A stretch of DNA of 64,000 nt, taken from Mercurialis annua (lineage: Eukaryota; Streptophyta; Magnoliopsida; Malpighiales; Euphorbiaceae). Of this stretch, positions 26,501 to 39,845 are shown piece by piece. The notes beneath the pieces were generated by a model. It did not search any database. It saw only the letters and a list, made by a program, of their open reading frames with translations, and was not told the DNA's origin. A program made the position numbers and the translations under genes. Where the stretch lies: the NCBI RefSeq assembly GCF_937616625.2, contig NC_065577.1, positions 40,949,001 through 41,013,000 of the forward strand, written 5' to 3'. Each line of letters opens with the position of its first letter. Within the stretch, counting starts at the first letter, position 1.

Positions 26501-26803
26501 GGTTTAATAATGTTTAAAAACATTTAAATATATACGTTTACGATCAATTATAAGCAAATCTTTCAAAATGACCCCATTTACCTCGTCTTGGAGGTTTCTG
26601 TGTTAATTATAGTCAATTTTTAAAAAATATTGTCAACGTGGTGGACACTTGAATGATCTAATATGACCAAAAAAATTGATTATTTTTAAAATTGGCTATA
26701 ATTAACATACAAACTTCAAAAATGGGCTAAATGAGGTGATTTTGAAATATTTGATTATAATCGACCTCAAACGTAAATATTTGATATTTTTAAGAAATTA
26801 AGC
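26501..26803. mobile_element. Foldback MITE, second family
   Basis: About 300 bp with inverted arms: the left GGTTTAATAATGTTTAAAAA...ACGTTTACGATCAATTATAA pairs with the reverse complement of the right end GGCTTAATTTCTTAAAAATA...ACGTTTGAGGTCGATTATAA. No ORF. It separates the transporter-side tail from the next spacer of the array. Confidence 0.62.
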
Positions 26804-27197
26804 CAATTAAATATATATAATACACTTTTAAATAAAAAAATATATAAAACAATTTTATTTAAAAAAATTAATAATCTAAAATACATTTATCATAATATTG
26901 TTGTTTTTATATAATTGTTTTATTTTAAAAATAATTATATATTCTAGAATATACTCAAAATTTATTTAAAATTAACATATGTATTTATTGATTTTGAATA
27001 CATACATATATTATGTGATAAATTTTTTAATATGCTGAAATGTAGTTTTTACTGGATGAAAAAAGTATTTTGTATAAAGCACAAAAAGAGTAAACAATTG
27101 AGAAAATATACATGATAAACCCCCCAATTTAACTCGTAGCCCATTAATTTAAACACCCCTACATGGAAATATTTTCTTTTAACTTCAGGGGGGGGGT

Positions 27198-27199
<2 letters not shown>

Positions 27200-27231
<32 letters not shown>

Positions 27232-27262
27232 CATACATACATACATATAGACACACACACAT
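27200..27262. repeat. Compound microsatellite (AT)n(ACAT)n(AC)n
   Basis: Alternating AT, then ACAT units, then AC units, preceded by a short G run (27188-27196). A minus-strand ORF across it is an artefact of the repeat. Confidence 0.93.
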
Positions 27263-30060
27263 TGTTTAATGCCGTTCAAAACCACAAGTAAAATGCTTAG
27301 TTTTAAAAGTTTCAATACTATATAGGTAATGAGATAATAAAACAACACTTTTATAATATTTCCTAATTTATTTTAATTTTTAAGTGTTGTTCGGACCAAC
27401 TAGCAAAATGTGTGTTAAAATTAAGATTTTAAATTTTTAATATTGTTTAGGCTAGCAAAATTTTGAATTTTAGATTTTTCAATATTATAATGTAGTCGAA
27501 ATCCAAATTTTAAATTATTTAATTCTTGAGGTACTTATGTGACACTACAATATAAATTTATGCACCAACAACGTCAAATTAAACGATTTACTAAAAGAGA
27601 AGAAAAAGAAACTTGTTGCAATGAAATATAAATTAAAGTTTTGAATTAACAATGTGGGTTAGATTGCCGAATTGAAAAAAGAAAAGAAAAGAGAAGTGGC
27701 TTAAAGTAAGAAATCTGAATATCAGGAATCAATTACTTCATTAACGAATACTAAGGCTATGCGACTGGAACCCATATTGCATTTTGAGAATCTGCTGATT
27801 TTTATGCTACTTTATAATTTCCCGTATGATTCTGTTGTTAGTTTGCTCCAATGCCTCACACATGTAAATTAACAATCAAATTTAAATTTATTAACTTTCA
27901 AAGTATTTCTGTTGGCAAGTCTCATGAAAGAATACATAATACAAATAATACGTATTCACGCAATCATTACATTGCAAAAGAAATCACGCAATTTGTTTAA
28001 GTTTAGTTTCCAATTTTCTCACAGTAAGAATGATATGAACTATTATAGTAACTTAGAAGCTCTTCATATCCAATGTCTTTTAAAAGTGTGCGTGATCATA
28101 TAATTTTAATTGTTATAGACAGCTATACAATCTTATAGCGAATTTCTCCCTATGTCGTCAACTAAGTAGCTCGTAAATAAAAAGACAGCACATGATTCGA
28201 TATGATACCGGCTATGAAAAACGATATTTTACGGGAAGTTCATTTATAAAAATATATTAGCCTATTGCTAATAACATATGTTTATACTTAAGTGCAAAAA
28301 GAATATATCGAAATGAAGATCAAGATATAAGAGCTACTCTTGCGCAGCCTTTACGCGTTTCCTATGCTGCAAGAGTGTTAGCCCTCTTGAACGCAGCAGC
28401 TATGGGAGACATCTGCTTGGACAGTGAGATCGAACATCGTGGTCCCTTTCAGTGACGCACTAGATTCACCAAAGTCGGATCATTGCAGTGCTTTTTGAGC
28501 GCGGATTTAAATTGTAGTCTGTATTTTATGGAAAGTTTGGTCAAAAGTTATGAATGAAAATGACAATGAGAATGATAAGAAATGAAAATCAAATGATCAT
28601 TATTAATATTTATTTTGTTCAATAAATTAGTACAGGAATGATAATGAGTAGAAGTGTGCAAAAATCTAAAACCGGGATTGCCATTAGTATCTTCTTGAAC
28701 TAATCAGTTTTATTTTGTTTTTATTTCTGAAGAATTATTGTAGAACTGGATCAGTTCATCTATATGTTTCATATTGATTGATTAATTAAAAAAAATAAAA
28801 AGATTTTCCAAGTTTTTACTGCTACACTTGTGTACTTCTTGGATTTTTCACTGGATTGGGTATTGCTTTTGGTGAATAGTGATCGAATGAATCAAGATTT
28901 CTATTTATTTATTGATTTTACTATTTCAAAATAATAACAATAAAAAAAAGAGAAAACATATAAATCTGAGTTTTCCAATAAAGAAAAGTACATTCAAGTA
29001 TAAGTATACATAATAAGATAATATATCATATTTTATTTGTATAATATTAAAAAAATTAGCCTTTTCAAAATTGCTCAAACGCTAGCGGACTAAAATGCTG
29101 AATTTTAAAAGTTTCAATACTATATACGTAATGAGATAACAAAACAACAAATTAATAATATTTTTTAATTTAATACATTTGTACGAAATTAAAAAAATCA
29201 GATTTTCAATGTTGTTCGAACTAACAAAAATATGTGTAGAAGTTAAGATTTTGATATTTCAATACCAGAGCTTGAGTACTTATATGACATTGTAAAATGC
29301 AAGTGTCGAGTCTTATTTAAATCTGTAAAAAAACTCTTTCAACATGCTGGAATATATCAGAGATGCCGAGAAGGATACCCGAAATGACGGGACAGTCGCC
29401 GGAGATGTGGAACAGTCTCCGGAGATGTGGGACAGTCGCCGGAGACGCCGGAAAACGTAAGCACGTCAGAAAAACCAAATGAAGAAGAAATTGTGATCCA
29501 TAAAGAGAACCCATTTTATGGTAGAAAAGATAAAAAAAATACTTAGAAACCCCGATAAAAATTGCAATTTTTGTAAAAGACACTTTTATTTGTTTTAAGA
29601 TAAAAAAATTAGAAAAATTTGGAGATTAGGGAGGTGATTTTAGCAAAAAAAAAGGCTAAATCCACCTCCTTAAAAGCGGATGCCGCTGGTTGTGAATAAA
29701 TAGGATTAGAGTTTCAACAAGAGAGAAGGCAACAAAAAGACGTTTACAAGGAGGTTAAGAAGAGGTTGAAGAAGAAAAATTTGCTTAACCGGAGCATATT
29801 GTGTTTTGCTTTGTATATGGATTTTACATTGTTTATTGTATCAGAAATATTCAAGTTAATATCTTCCAAATACATATGCTTTTTTCAGTGAAAAGGTTTT
29901 GATGTTGCAAATTTTATCATCTTGATAATTATTGTCAATTGTCATTATTGTTTAATATTTGTTTTATATATTTTGCGTTATCAACATGATTACAACTAGA
30001 TTATGCGTCCATTAGCTAACACTTCTGAGCTTATCACTGTAAGATAAAGTCCCAGAGTCT

Positions 30061-30184
30061 TCTGATAATAGCACTTTCTGGTTTAACACCGTAAGCAGTT
30101 CTTCTCAATGCAGTTAGTTGTTTCTGATAATAGCACTTTCTGGTTTAACACCGTAAGCAGTTCTCCTCAATGCAGTTAGTTGTT
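30061..30184. repeat. 62-bp tandem duplication (copy A)
   Basis: Two head-to-tail 62-bp units starting TCTGATAATAGCACTTTCTG, differing at one base. The same pair occurs in copy B at 35737-35860, so it predates the segmental duplication. Confidence 0.93.
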
Positions 30185-30806
30185 AATCTTATAGCAGTTC
30201 GTCAACATCAACTTTTAGATTTAATATACTATTTTCTTATAACAGTTTATCAACATCAATTTTTATATTTGATATACTATTTTTTTTTAAAGCAGTGTAG
30301 CCACATCAATTTTACAATCACATGATTCTACCTTACGGTCACATCGTTCCACCTTACGGTGGCATAATTTTGTTATTAGTTTGCTCTAATATCTCACACA
30401 TGTCAATTAACATCAATATTCAATTTCAATGTATTTTTGGCGGTAAATTTCATGACACAATGTATACTATAAATAATATGTATTCACGCAATTAACACAT
30501 TTACTAACAAGAATAAATCATGCAGTTTCTTATAGTTTGGGTTCCAATTTTCTCACAATATGAATAACATGAATAATAACTTAGAAACTCTTGATATCCA
30601 ATGTAAGTTTAAATGTGTGTGAGATCATCGGAATATCATTTTTAATTAATTTACACAACTATACAATCCTATGGGAAATTTCTCCCTTTATTTTCAACTA
30701 AGTAGCATGGAAATTAAAATAGAACACGTGATACTATATGATACCAGCTATAAAACAGCATATTTCACATGAAATCCATCTACAAAAAAAAATCTATTTA
30801 ATTTAT

Positions 30807-31302
30807 GGCCTAATGCCTTAGAAAACTCTGACCTTTAGCCCTTTTTCGATCCTCCTTCGACGTTGAAAATTTGTCAATTTTACCCTATTTTGCATGTTTG
30901 TGTTTCAGTTTTACCCTAAAATATTAAATTGACGTCTTTTTTATTTGAAAAAAATTCAAAAACGTTCTCCATGCATAACATATATTAATTGTATGTGTTT
31001 ATAATTTATTTAGATTTAGTCAAATTTATAAAGAATTTAAATTAGTTTTAATTTGATTATAGTTTTTAGTTAGTTTTTAAAAATAAAGGATTTATTTGTA
31101 TTTTTTTAAATGAAAATGAATTTAATTCTATCTTTAGACATAGTTAATTGTATGATTTAAATAAAAAAATTAACAAAAATTAAAATTTAGGGTACAATTG
31201 AAATGATAAAATGCGAAATAGGATAAAACTGACAGGTTTTCAACATCGGGATAGGATCGAAAATGGGTTAAAAGGTTAGGCTTTTTTTGAAGGCATCAGG
31301 CC
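30807..31302. mobile_element. MULE-type MITE (496 bp), copy A
   Basis: Foldback element starting GGCCTAATGCCTTAGAAAAC and ending GAAGGCATCAGGCC, flanked by a perfect 9-bp target duplication TTAATTTAT (30798-30806 and 31303-31311). Nine-base duplications and long inverted arms are the Mutator-superfamily signature. No coding capacity. The same insertion exists in copy B, so it happened before the duplication. Confidence 0.85.
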
Positions 31303-31389
31303 TTAATTTATTGACAGTAACGTATGTTTAAACAAAATTTCAAAAAAATAAAATTAAAAATGAAGACTAAGAACATCAGAGTTACTTTG

Positions 31390-31700
31390 GATAAAACAAT
31401 ATGAGAGACTTCTGCTTGGACTGTGCCTTCATACGTTGTGGTTCCAACTAATGATGAACTTAGAATCATCAAATTTGAATTTAAATCCCAGTCCCTTGCA
31501 TCTGATCAAACACCGTATAAGTGCAAACACTGCTGATAAAAAAACAGTAGTTACTGCTTGAGCAAGACTAGTATTTCATAAACACTTGTTCTTATTTCTT
31601 CGCGATCTAGTATTTTAATTTTAAAAGCTGTTTCCTTATATAGCACAGCAAATTTACCTACCAATCTGAAACACGACCAATGGACGAATGAATTTCAAAG
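31390..31700 (-). pseudogene. Decayed exons of the unidentified M-module gene (copy A)
   Basis: On the minus strand this reads as a broken version of the exon pair better kept at 54516-54890: pieces such as REEIRTSVYEILVLLKQ resemble EVVRTSVYEMLVLLKQ there. Frameshifts and stops interrupt it. The parent gene is not identified. Confidence 0.45.
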
Positions 31701-32130
31701 CTAGAATTATAAATGTATCTTCAAAGCGGCTTCCTTAATTCGTCATCGTGTTCAGTAAAACAGTTCCGAATCAATGTAAATCAACTAAATAAACGAAGAA
31801 ACAAAAGTTGATCTAATTAGCAAATTAAATTCAATGTAACATCAAATGAACAAATATGTCTATTAACAAGAACAATCTTTGTTGACGAATACCAAAAATC
31901 AATGAAAGGACTTAATCGTTGACAGAGATAAAAGTGAGCGATCAAATTATGAATTATGACATATGCGGAGGATTTAGAGTAATTTGCTCTTTTTATCCCA
32001 TTTGATGAATTTGGACCATTTTGAAATTCCATGCCAAGTTGAGGTGTGAATTAAATTCAATGTAAAATTAACTGGACAAATATGTCTATTAACCAGAAGA
32101 ACGAATTGTTATGTTAAAGTAGTAAATTAA

Positions 32131-33300
32131 TCTATATCTATATATTATATAATTGAGAGGACCAACGGAGCCCTCTCATTCATTCTCACCAAATAGAGCA
32201 TTTCTGTTAGTTTCCATTTTTTTCAAAATACTTATTTTTATTAAATTTTATAATTTTTTATTTTATTCATTGTTAGTTCCCATCTTTTTCAAAATACTTA
32301 TTTACTTATTCATTGGTTTAAATCAGTCTTTGTTAAAAATTATAACTCTTTTAATCTTTACATTCAATCATAATTGCTTTACATCATTCTTTGTTCATGC
32401 CAAAATCTAACTTTTTTTTTCTTCATTTGGTATTCCAACGTCAGTTTGAAAAATAAAAAGCTCTCATATTTAATTACAATTAGTTGTGAAAAAATTACAG
32501 TAATCTTCATCTGCATTGAAAATTACAGAAGGCATATATTATGCACTGCCTATATCTCATTGTTTATTCATCTTTCATATTTGTTTACAATTTGTGGAAA
32601 AAAGTTCTCATTGTTTATTTTAGTATATATATATTATGCACTGCCTATATTTCATTCAATTAGAATGGTATTTTCATATCAATCTTCATAAATTAATGCC
32701 TATAATCAAATTGTATTGGCATTAACTCAGTACAATTTATTATTCATTCATATTGTTGCTGTGTGAATAAATACTAGGTCCATCGTCGGTTGGTTACAAG
32801 GGATATGTTAATTTCGTAGTATTTGAGGGAAGAGCGTCTTCATGGATAGATTTGAGTGTAGCTTGCAGTTGTTTTCACAGTGAATTCTAGGTCTATCTGT
32901 GTTTCCGGGCAGGATATGGCTGGTTTTATGTTAAAATATGAGTTTGTACTTTTTAAAATAAATGTTTAATTTACATATTACATGTATATATTAAAGGCCA
33001 ATTAACTCTTATATTTACTTAAAAATACGCTGAACATGCTATTCTTAAAAATCAAAAATTAAATTCATAATAACATCCCGCATATATGGACTAACAAAAA
33101 CAATTCTTTCCTTCGAATGTAGAAGGATAGCTACAAAAGTAATAAAAAAACACAAATCAAAACTCCATACGGATTTTACCAATCCTAAATAATCCAATTA
33201 AATATATAAACTATTTAAATTTTAAAAAATATATATTAATTTTGAATCTTTAAAATATTATATATCCATCTAATTCTTATATAATGCAAACTTTCCACAT
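32131..33300 (+). mobile_element. Helitron 5' end plus unclassified AT-rich filler, truncated
   Basis: The sequence starts TCTATATCTATATATTATAT, continues AATTGAGAGGACCAACGGAG, and is preceded by A, matching the 5' end of the Helitron at 14967 for about 80 bases. In copy B the same flank runs uninterrupted (AGTAAATTAATAATAC at 37795), so the insertion sits between A and T as expected. No 3' hairpin-CTAG terminus was found before the next duplicated block begins near 33310, so the 3' end has been lost or lies outside what I can recognise. Confidence 0.6.
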
Positions 33301-33313
33301 TGCAGTTTGAGAA

Positions 33314-36300
33314 CTGCTGATTTTTATGCTACTTTATAATTTCCCGTATGATTCTGTTGTTAGTTTCCTCCAACCTCACACATGTAAATTAACAATCAAA
33401 TTTAAATTTATTAACTTTCAAAGTATTTCTGTTGGCAAGTCTCATGAAAGAATACATAATACAAATAATACGTATTCACGCAATCATTACATTTTAACTA
33501 ACAAAAGAAATCACGCAATTTGTTTAAGTTTAGTTTCCAATTTTCTCACAGTAAGAATGATATGAACTATTATAGTAACTTAGAAGCTCTTCATATCCAA
33601 TGTCTTTTAAAAGTGTGCGTGATCATATAATTTTAATTGTTATAGACAGCTATACAATCTTATAGTGAATTTCTCCCTATGTCGTCAACTAAGTAGCTCG
33701 GAAATAAAAAGACAGCACATGATGCGATATGATACCGGCTATGAAAAACGATATTTTACGGGAAGTTCATTTATAAAAATATATCTCATTAGTCTATTGT
33801 TAATAACATATGTTTATACATAAGTTCAGAAAAAGTATATTAAAATGAAGATTAAGATATAAGAGCTACTCTTGCGCGGTCTTTACGAGTTTTCTATGCT
33901 GCAAGAGTGTTAGCCCTCTTGAACGCAGCAGCTATGGGAGATATCTGCTTGGACAGTGAGATCATACATTGTGGTTTCCTTTCAATGATGCACTAGATTC
34001 ACCAAATTCGGATCATTGCAGTGTTTTTTGCACGCGGATTTAAATTGTAGTCTGTAATTTACGGAAAGTTTGATTAAAAGTTACGAATGAAAATGACAAT
34101 ATGAGAATGAGAAGAAATGAAAATGACAATGAGAATGAGAAGAAATGAAAATCAAATGATTATTATTAATATTTATTTTGTTTAATAAATTAGTATAGGA
34201 ATGACAATGAGTAGAAGTGTGTAAAAATCCAAAACCGGGATTGCCATTAATATCTTCTTGAACTAATCTGTTTTATTTTGTTATTCTTTCAGAAGAATTA
34301 TTGAAGAACTGATATATATTTTTTATATTGATTGATTAATGAAAAAAGAAGAAGAAGATTTTCCAAGTTTATATTGCTACACTTGTGTACTTCTAGGATT
34401 TTTGAACTGGATCGGGTTTTGCTTTTGGTGAATAGTGATCGAATGAATAAAGATTTCTATTTATTTTTTAATTTGTCAATTATATAGATTGATTTTACTA
34501 TTTCAAAATAATAACAATATAGAAAAGAAAAAACATATAAATCTGAGTTTTCCAATAAAGAAAAGTACATTCAAGTATAAGTATACATAATAAGATAATA
34601 TATCATATTTTATTTGTATAATATTAAAAAAATTAGCCTTTTCAAAATTGCTCAAACGCTAGCGGACTAAAATGCTGAATTTTAAAAGTTTCAATACTAT
34701 TATACGTAATGAGATAACAAAACAACAAATTAATAATATTTTTTAATTTAATACATTTGTACGAAATTAAAAAAATCAGATTTTCAATGTTGTTCGAACT
34801 AACAAAAATATGTGTAGAAGTTAAGATTTTGATATTTCAATACCAGAGCTTGAGTACTTATATGACATTGTAAAATGCAAGTGTCGAGTCTTATTTAAAT
34901 CTGTAAAAAAACTCTTTCAACATGCTGGAATATATCAGAGATGCCGAGAAGGATACCCGAAATGACGGGACAGTCGCCGGATATGTGGAACAGTCTCCGG
35001 AGATGTGGGACAGTCGCCGGAGACGCCGGAAAACGTAAGCACGTCAGAAAAACCAAATGAAGAAGAAATTATGATCCATAAAGAGAACCCATTTTATGGT
35101 AGAAAAGATAAAAAAAATACTTAGAAACCCCGATAAAAATTGCAATTTTTGTAAAAGACACTTTTATTTGTTTTAAGATAAAAAAATTAGAAAAATTTGG
35201 AGATTAGGGAGGTGATTTTAGCAAAAAAAAGGCTAAATCCACCTCCTTAAAAGCGGATGCCGCTGGTTGTGAATAAATAGGATTAGAGTTTCAACAAGAG
35301 AGAAGGCAACAAAAAGACGTTTACAAGGAGGTTAAGAAGAGGTTGAAGAAGAAAAATTTGCTTAACCGGAGCATATTGTGTTTTGCTTTGTATATGGATT
35401 TTACATTGTTTATTGTATCAGAAATATTCTAGTTAATATCTTCCAAATACATATGCTTTTTTCAGTGAAAAGGTTTTGATGTTGCAAATTTTATCATCTT
35501 GATAATTATTGCCAATTGTCATTATTGTTTAATATTTGTTTTATATATTTTGCGTTATCAACATGATTACAACTAGATTATGCGTCCATTAGCAAAATCT
35601 AAAGATGCATTGCCAGATAAAGCCTCACAGTCTTCTGGGTCTATCACATTCAAGGATTCATTGACATATAAAGCCCGAGAGTCTTATGAGCCTAACACTT
35701 CTGAGCTTATCACTGTAAGATAAAGTCCCAGAGTCTTCTGATAATAGCACTTTCTGGTTTAACACCGTAAGCAGTTCTTCTCAATGCAGTTAGTTGTTTC
35801 TGATAATAGCACTTTCTGGTTTAACACCGTAAGCAGTTCTCCTCAATGCAGTTAGTTGTTAATCTTATAGCAGTTCGTCAACATCAACTTTTAGATTTAA
35901 TATACTATTTTCTTATAACAGTTTATCAACATCAATTTTTATATTTGATATACTATTTTTTTTTAAAGCAGTGTAGCCACATCAATTTTACAATCACATG
36001 ATTCTACCTTACGGTCACATCGTTCCACCTTACGGTGGCATAATTTTGTTATTAGTTTGCTCTAATATCTCACACATGTCAATTAACATCAATATTCAAT
36101 TTCAATGTATTTTTGGCGGTAAATTTCATGACACAATGTATACTATAAATAATATGTATTCACGCAATTAACACATTTACTAACAAGAATAAATCATGCA
36201 GTTTCTTATAGTTTGGGTTCCAATTTTCTCACAATATGAATAACATGAATAATAACTTAGAAACTCTTGATATCCAATGTAAGTTTAAATGTGTGTGAGA

Positions 36301-37805
36301 TCATCGGAATATCATTTTTAATTAATTTACACAACTATACAATCCTATGGGAAATTTCTCCCTTTATTTTCAACTAAGTAGCATGGAAATTAAAATAGAA
36401 CACGTGATACTATATGATACCAGCTATAAAACAGCATATTTCACATGAAATCCATCTATAAAAAAAAAATCTATTTAATTTATGGCCTAATGCCTTAGAA
36501 AACTCTGACCTTTAGCCCTTTTTCGATCCTCCTTCGACGTTGAAAATTTGTCAATTTTACCCTATTTTGCATGTTTGTGTTTCAGTTTTACCCTAAAATA
36601 TTAAATTGACGTCTTTTTTATTTGAAAAAAATTCAAAAACGTTCTCCATGCATAACATATATTAATTGTATGTGTTTATAATTTATTTAGATTTAGTCAA
36701 ATTTATAAAGAATTTAAATTAGTTTTAATTTGATTATAGTTTTTAGTTAGTTTTTAAAAATAAAGGATTTATTTGTATTTTTTTAAATGAAAATGAATTT
36801 AATTCTATCTTTAGACATAGTTAATTGTATGATTTAAATAAAAAAATTAACAAAAATTAAAATTTAGGGTACAATTGAAATGATAAAATGCGAAATAGGA
36901 TAAAACTGACAGGTTTTCAACATCGGGATAGGATCGAAAATGGGTTAAAAGGTTAGGCTTTTTTTGAAGGCATCAGGCCTTAATTTATTGACAGTAACGT
37001 ATGTTTAAACAAAATTTCAAAAAAATAAAATTAAAAATGAAGACTAAGAACATCAGAGTTACTTTGGATAAAACAATATGAGAGACTTCTGCTTGGACTG
37101 TGCCTTCATACGTTGTGGTTCCAACTAATGATGAACTTAGAATCATCAAATTTGAATTTAAATCCCAGTCCCTTGCATCTGATCAAACACCGTATAAGTG
37201 CAAACACTGCTGATAAAAAAACAGTAGTTACTGCTTGAGCAAGACTAGTATTTCATAAACACTTGTTCTTATTTCTTCGCGATCTATTTTAATTTTAAAG
37301 CTGTTTCCTTATATAGCACAACAATTTTACCTACCAATCTGAAACACGACCAATGGACGAATGAATTTCAAAGCTAGAATTATAAATGTAACTTCAAAGC
37401 GGCTTCCTTAATTCGTCATCGTGTTCAGTAAAACAGTTTCGGATCAATGTAATTAAACTAAATAAACGAAGAAACAAAAGTTGATCTAATTAGCAAATTA
37501 AATTCAATGTAACATCAAATGAACAAATATGTCTATGAACAAGAATAATGACTTGGTTGACTAATACCAAAAATCGACGAAGGTATTTAATCGTTGACAG
37601 AGACAAAAGTGAAGGATCAAATTATGAATTATGATATATGTGGAGGATTTAGAGTAATTTGCTCTTTTTATCCCGTTTGATGAATTTGGACCATTTTGAA
37701 ATTTCATGCCAAGTTGAGGTGTGAATTAAATTCAATGTAAAATTAACCGGACAAATATGTCTATTAACCCGAACAACAAATTGTTAGGTTAAAGTAGTAA
37801 ATTAA
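33314..37805. repeat. Segmental duplication, copy B (4.49 kb)
   Basis: Same order of parts as copy A: M module 1 (33314-34050), tail (34271-34450), spacer, 21-bp triplication (34966-35028), degenerate 50-bp repeats (35596-35735; GATAAAGCC/ATAAAGCCC/GATAAAGTCC words), 62-bp tandem pair (35737-35860), M module 2 (36040-37330). It retains the full set of 50-bp repeats that copy A has partly lost. Confidence 0.88.
36484..36979. mobile_element. MULE-type MITE (496 bp), copy B
   Basis: Same element, same length and same TTAATTTAT target duplication (36475-36483, 36980-36988) as at 30807. Confidence 0.85.
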
Positions 37806-38041
37806 TAATACATAAATTGACAAGTTATATCATGAGCCATGATGATGGAAGGAAGCTGGCGGCGGCAGGTCAAATTAGGTTAATTACTATTAATTAGGGT
37901 TTTAATTAAGTTAACATTTTAATTAAGTTAATTAGTGTCATTAAAGTTTTAATTAGAATTTAATGAGGTTTTAATTATGTTGTTTTATATCTCACTCTTT
38001 TTGAGAGTTTTTGACTGATTTTGAAAAATATTGGTTTTTTT

Positions 38042-38408
38042 GAGCAAATTATTTTAAAACCCCGTACATTTATCATAATTCACACTTTGTTCTCTTTTGA
38101 TCCCTCAATTTTGATTCTGTCAACATTCCATCTAATTTTGGTGTTAGTTAACCAAGTCAAAGGATTTATGAGTAAATTAATTTCAAACTTGAAGAACGAA
38201 ATTGTAGATAAAAATAAAAGAAAGGGATCAAATTTTTATTTTATTTTTAAATTAATTTTTTTAATTTAGTCTTTTGACTCGGTTGACTAAACGGAAAGAC
38301 TAAATCGTCGACAAAAATAAAATTGAGGGGTCAAATCGTTTGATTTTCAAATAAGAGAGATCAAATTGTGAATTATAACATATGGAGAGAATTTATAGTA
38401 GTTTGCTC
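38042..38408. mobile_element. Foldback MITE
   Basis: Inverted arms: the left GAGCAAATTATTTTAAAACC and ATCATAATTCACACTTTGTT pair with the right ...TTGTGAATTATAACATATGG...TAGTAGTTTGCTC. Single arms of this family also appear near 31900 and 37630. No ORF of note. Confidence 0.55.
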
Positions 38409-38602
38409 TCTTTTTATCCCGTTTGATGATTTCGGACTATTTTAATATTTCGTTCCAAGTTGAGGGGTGAATTAATCATTTGTTTGTTTTCAGGTGGTAA
38501 AGGGATGAGGTAAAATTATCACATTTTTCATTCGATAAACATGTTTCTAGTATCAGCTGTTTAACCATCTCTCTTTTGATTATGACCTCTTTATGTTCAG
38601 TA

Positions 38603-38925
38603 GCTAAATTCATTTTGGATTCCTAAATTGTATTATTTTGGTTTATCAGGTTCTCTAACTTCTATTTAACTTCCTCAAATCCCTAAATTTTCATTTTTTC
38701 AATTCATTAGGTCCTTTAAGTCTTTAAATGGAGATCCATTTAAGGATCAAGTGAACCAAAAAATGAAAATTTAGATACCCAATAATAAAAAAACAAAATT
38801 TTAGACACGTAATAAACCAAAGAACGAAAGTTTAGGGATTTGAGGAAGTCAAATATAAGTTGAGAGATCTAAACCAAAATCGTTTAGTTTAGGCATCCCG
38901 AAATTGATTTAACCTTTTATTAATG
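38603..38925. mobile_element. Foldback MITE at the edge of the 1.4 kb tandem duplication
   Basis: Inverted arms share CCTCAAATCCCTAAAYTTTC and GTTTAGGCATCCCGAAATTG-like words. The right arm (from about 38812) is repeated at 47640, showing that the breakpoint of the following tandem duplication lies within this element. Confidence 0.55.
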
Positions 38926-39212
38926 GCCATTTTGGTTCATCTAAAAAAATTATTATCAGTTTGGCTATTAAGTACTTCCTTGTGATTGCTATAGATCTCC
39001 TTTAATTTTAATTTTTTTAATATTATTACGTTAAAAATCAAATTTGGTATCATGTGACATTGCAAAATAGGTTATGGAAAACGAGTATCACAAATCATAT
39101 GATTTTCTAGAAAAGATGAAGAAGAAACTGGATAGAGAAAAAAAGGCCTGAAATAAGAATTCTACAAATCAAATTAAAATGCAAGGTGTTGCGTTTTTGA
39201 AAAATAACGAAT

Positions 39213-39588
39213 GTCAGTTATTGGCATTGGTGATACCACTGGTTATAGAGGCTTTGGCGCTTCGAACATCAATGGAGGAAGTGTTATCAACAGGACTTAC
39301 TGGAGTAATCTTTGAGGGAGATTGTCAAGTATTGATAAATTCTATTAATGCCTCCTCTAATGACGACAGAGATGCTGAAGTAGTTTTAGAAGACATATTC
39401 AATCTAGTTTCCCGATTTTCGGAAATTAAATTTCAATATGTTAACCGTAGCAAAAAAATCCCTTATCAATGACTGCTTCTGCAGTTCTCATCATTCTGTT
39501 ATGGAATGGCTCACTTAAATTTATTAAGGAGTTATTCATATGTGTACTTTTCATTACATTCAATGAAATATAACCTTTGTTAAAAAAA
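39213..39588 (+). pseudogene. 5'-truncated LINE 3' end with RNase H fragment and poly(A)
   Basis: Codes for part of an RNase H domain (EALALRTSMEEVLSTGLTGV, then FEGDCQVLINSIN with the catalytic-type Asp) followed by a stop, a short 3' tail and nine As. Flanking AACGAAT (39206-39212, 39589-39595) is a likely target duplication. Unit 2 at about 49940 shows the empty site. It is a dead L1-type insertion. Confidence 0.78.
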
Positions 39589-39608
39589 AACGAATATCAC
39601 GCTTAAAG

Positions 39609-39845
39609 GGATATTAAACTCCCTGGATCACTCAAGTTCCATGGGATTTCAAAAAGGTCACTAATGTCGATTTTTTTACAAAAGTGTCATCAACGTAGCC
39701 TATTTGTTACACAGGGATGTCACTCTCCCGTTTTTTACACTTCTTACATCAAAACGCAGTGTTTTGTGGTGACATGGCATGTCGGAATAGCCTGATGAAT
39801 CTCTCTCATCCATGTCAGCAACATAAGATGACTGAATATCCACGT
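39609..39845 (+). repeat. Left terminal inverted repeat of the MULE (237 bp)
   Basis: Begins GGATATTAAACTCCCTGGAT and ends ATATCCACGT. By direct comparison its reverse complement equals 45332-45568. TIRs hold transposase-binding sites and promoters in Mutator elements. Confidence 0.95.

Larger units (their letters stand above)
27786..32130. repeat. Segmental duplication, copy A (4.35 kb)
   Basis: From GCTGATTTTTATGCTACTTT (27788) to TAGTAAATTAA (32130) this segment matches 33314-37805 in the same orientation, with few differences after about 28920. It contains M module 1 (about 27786-28520), a tail copy (28700-28890), a spacer, a 21-bp triplication (CCGGAGATGTGG words, 29388-29452), a 62-bp tandem pair, and M module 2 (30364-31650) with a MITE inside. 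Copy A lacks about 111 bp present in copy B near 35600, removed between short GC matches. Its right edge coincides exactly with a Helitron 5' end. Confidence 0.88.

Noticed and set aside
29640..30180. Endogenous pararetrovirus leader considered because of short ORFs, a structured stretch and 'CCACCTCCTTAAAAGCGG'
   Set aside because: No tRNA-Met primer site, coat, movement or RT frame is present; nothing supports a viral origin.
27845..30420. Repeated short blocks considered as a CRISPR-like array
   Set aside because: The repeats are hundreds of bases long, few, diverged and in a plant nuclear context; they are duplicated modules.
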